Part shown: positions 4,998 through 5,065 of the stretch, in pieces
How positions within the stretch are numbered: position 1 is the first letter of the stretch
Layout: the number at the start of each line of letters is the position of its first letter
Origin: Methanomassiliicoccaceae archaeon
Lineage (GTDB): Archaea; Thermoplasmatota; Thermoplasmata; Methanomassiliicoccales; UBA472
Direction of reading: 5' to 3'
Length of the DNA: 5,065 nt
NCBI GenBank assembly: GCA_016919565.1
Contig: JACXTO010000133.1
Coordinates: forward strand, 1-5,065
Program-made: the position numbers and the translations under genes
The notes under the pieces: model-generated
What the model saw: only the letters and a program-made list of their open reading frames with translations
The model's database searches: none
What the model was told of the DNA's origin: nothing

Positions 4998-5065
4998 TGG
5001 TGCCGCAGGCCGGGCTCGAACCAGCGACTTCAAGATTTCGGCTCCCCTTCGATGAGGGAACTTCA
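4998..5065 (-). tRNA. tRNA 3' part, probably tRNA-Phe(GAA), cut by the window edge
   Basis: Reading the minus strand from the 3' end, there is an encoded CCA (4998-5000), discriminator A (5001) and the 3' acceptor strand CTGCGGC (5002-5008). The T arm is GCTGG-TTCGAGC-CCGGC (5009-5025), with a fully paired 5-bp stem (one G-T pair) and a canonical T-loop. A 5-nt variable loop AAGTC follows (5026-5030), then a 3' anticodon stem TCTTG (5031-5035) preceded by A (5036). The next bases do not form an anticodon loop directly. The last five bases of the window read TGAAG, which fits U33-GAA-G37 of tRNA-Phe, so the bases between are best explained as an intron. Discriminator A and the inferred 5' acceptor GCCGCAG agree with archaeal tRNA-Phe as I remember it. 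The D arm and 5' acceptor strand are outside the window. That this is a tRNA is nearly certain; the Phe identity is less so. Confidence 0.9.
5037..5060 (-). other. Putative 24-nt tRNA intron at position 37/38
   Basis: The bases between TGAAG and ATCTTG on the minus strand do not fit any tRNA arm. They contain their own hairpin: TCCC (5056-5059) pairs with GGGA (5043-5046). Counting from that helix, four bases GCCG (5039-5042) and then three bases (two intron A plus exon A38) precede the 3' anticodon stem. That is the length pattern of an archaeal bulge-helix-bulge splice motif. If position 32 is C, as it often is, the central 4-bp helix with exon positions 32-35 would have only two Watson-Crick pairs, so the motif is imperfect. 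Confidence 0.55.

Noticed and set aside
5026..5040. tRNA-Ser(UGA) reading, because CTTGAAG looks like a serine anticodon loop
   Set aside because: Only five bases would remain for the 3' anticodon stem plus a long variable arm before the T stem, which is impossible. These bases are the 3' anticodon stem and variable loop.
4852..5055. 67-codon plus-strand frame ending GRARTSDFKISAPLR
   Set aside because: The GRARTSDF-type ending is the usual mistranslation of a tRNA T arm read in antisense. The region is the tRNA plus the 5' end of the 142-residue gene.
5043..5059. tRNA-Met reading based on CTCAT in CCCTCATCGAAGGG
   Set aside because: Position 37 would be C, the flanking stem does not give a 7-nt loop with T33, and D-arm spacing fails. 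The hairpin fits better as the inner helix of an intron.

Overview
The window looks like a chromosomal segment from a euryarchaeon-type archaeon, most likely a Thermoplasmatota or Methanomassiliicoccales-like lineage. The evidence is a deoxyhypusine-synthase-family gene (hypusine is an archaeal/eukaryotic modification), a DUF531 gene (an archaeal family), TATA/BRE-like promoter boxes, several genes with almost no 5' leader, and a tRNA that appears to carry a short archaeal-type intron. The lineage assignment is an inference from protein flavour and could not be tested by search. No mobile element, CRISPR array or integration scar is visible.

Layout, left to right. (1) On the minus strand, running off the left edge, are the first 90 codons of a small three-helix membrane protein (1-270). 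It has a good ribosome-binding site and no stop inside the window. (2) On the minus strand is a DUF531 / SPOUT-like protein (328-873). (3) Upstream of it on the same strand is a deoxyhypusine-synthase-like enzyme (928-1989). It keeps the catalytic lysine but has changes at several positions that bind substrate in true DHS. The minus-strand genes are closely spaced (54-57 nt gaps) and may form one transcription unit. It would be driven by a promoter just upstream of 1989 that carries a paired-repeat, operator-like element. (4) On the minus strand is a 56-residue conserved-looking small protein (2068-2238) with its own clear BRE/TATA box and Shine-Dalgarno. (5) A divergent intergenic region (2239-2447) holds promoters in both directions. 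(6) On the plus strand is the dominant gene of the window (2448-4430): an acidic N-terminus, about 325 residues of charged coiled coil, then a RecA/KaiC-like domain whose Walker A and Walker B signatures are both degenerate. (7) A 69-bp convergent gap follows. (8) On the minus strand is a 142-residue protein of unknown function (4500-4928). (9) At the right edge, on the minus strand, is the 3' part of a tRNA (4998-5065), probably tRNA-Phe(GAA) interrupted by a 24-nt intron at the canonical 37/38 site.

Functionally, the DHS-like and DUF531 genes fit a translation/RNA-modification neighbourhood, together with the tRNA. The coiled-coil KaiC-like protein looks like a scaffold or sensor rather than an active ATPase. 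The points most worth a second look are the altered active site of the DHS-like enzyme, the coiled-coil/pseudo-KaiC fusion, the tRNA intron with an imperfect bulge-helix-bulge, and the repeat element in the DHS-like promoter.
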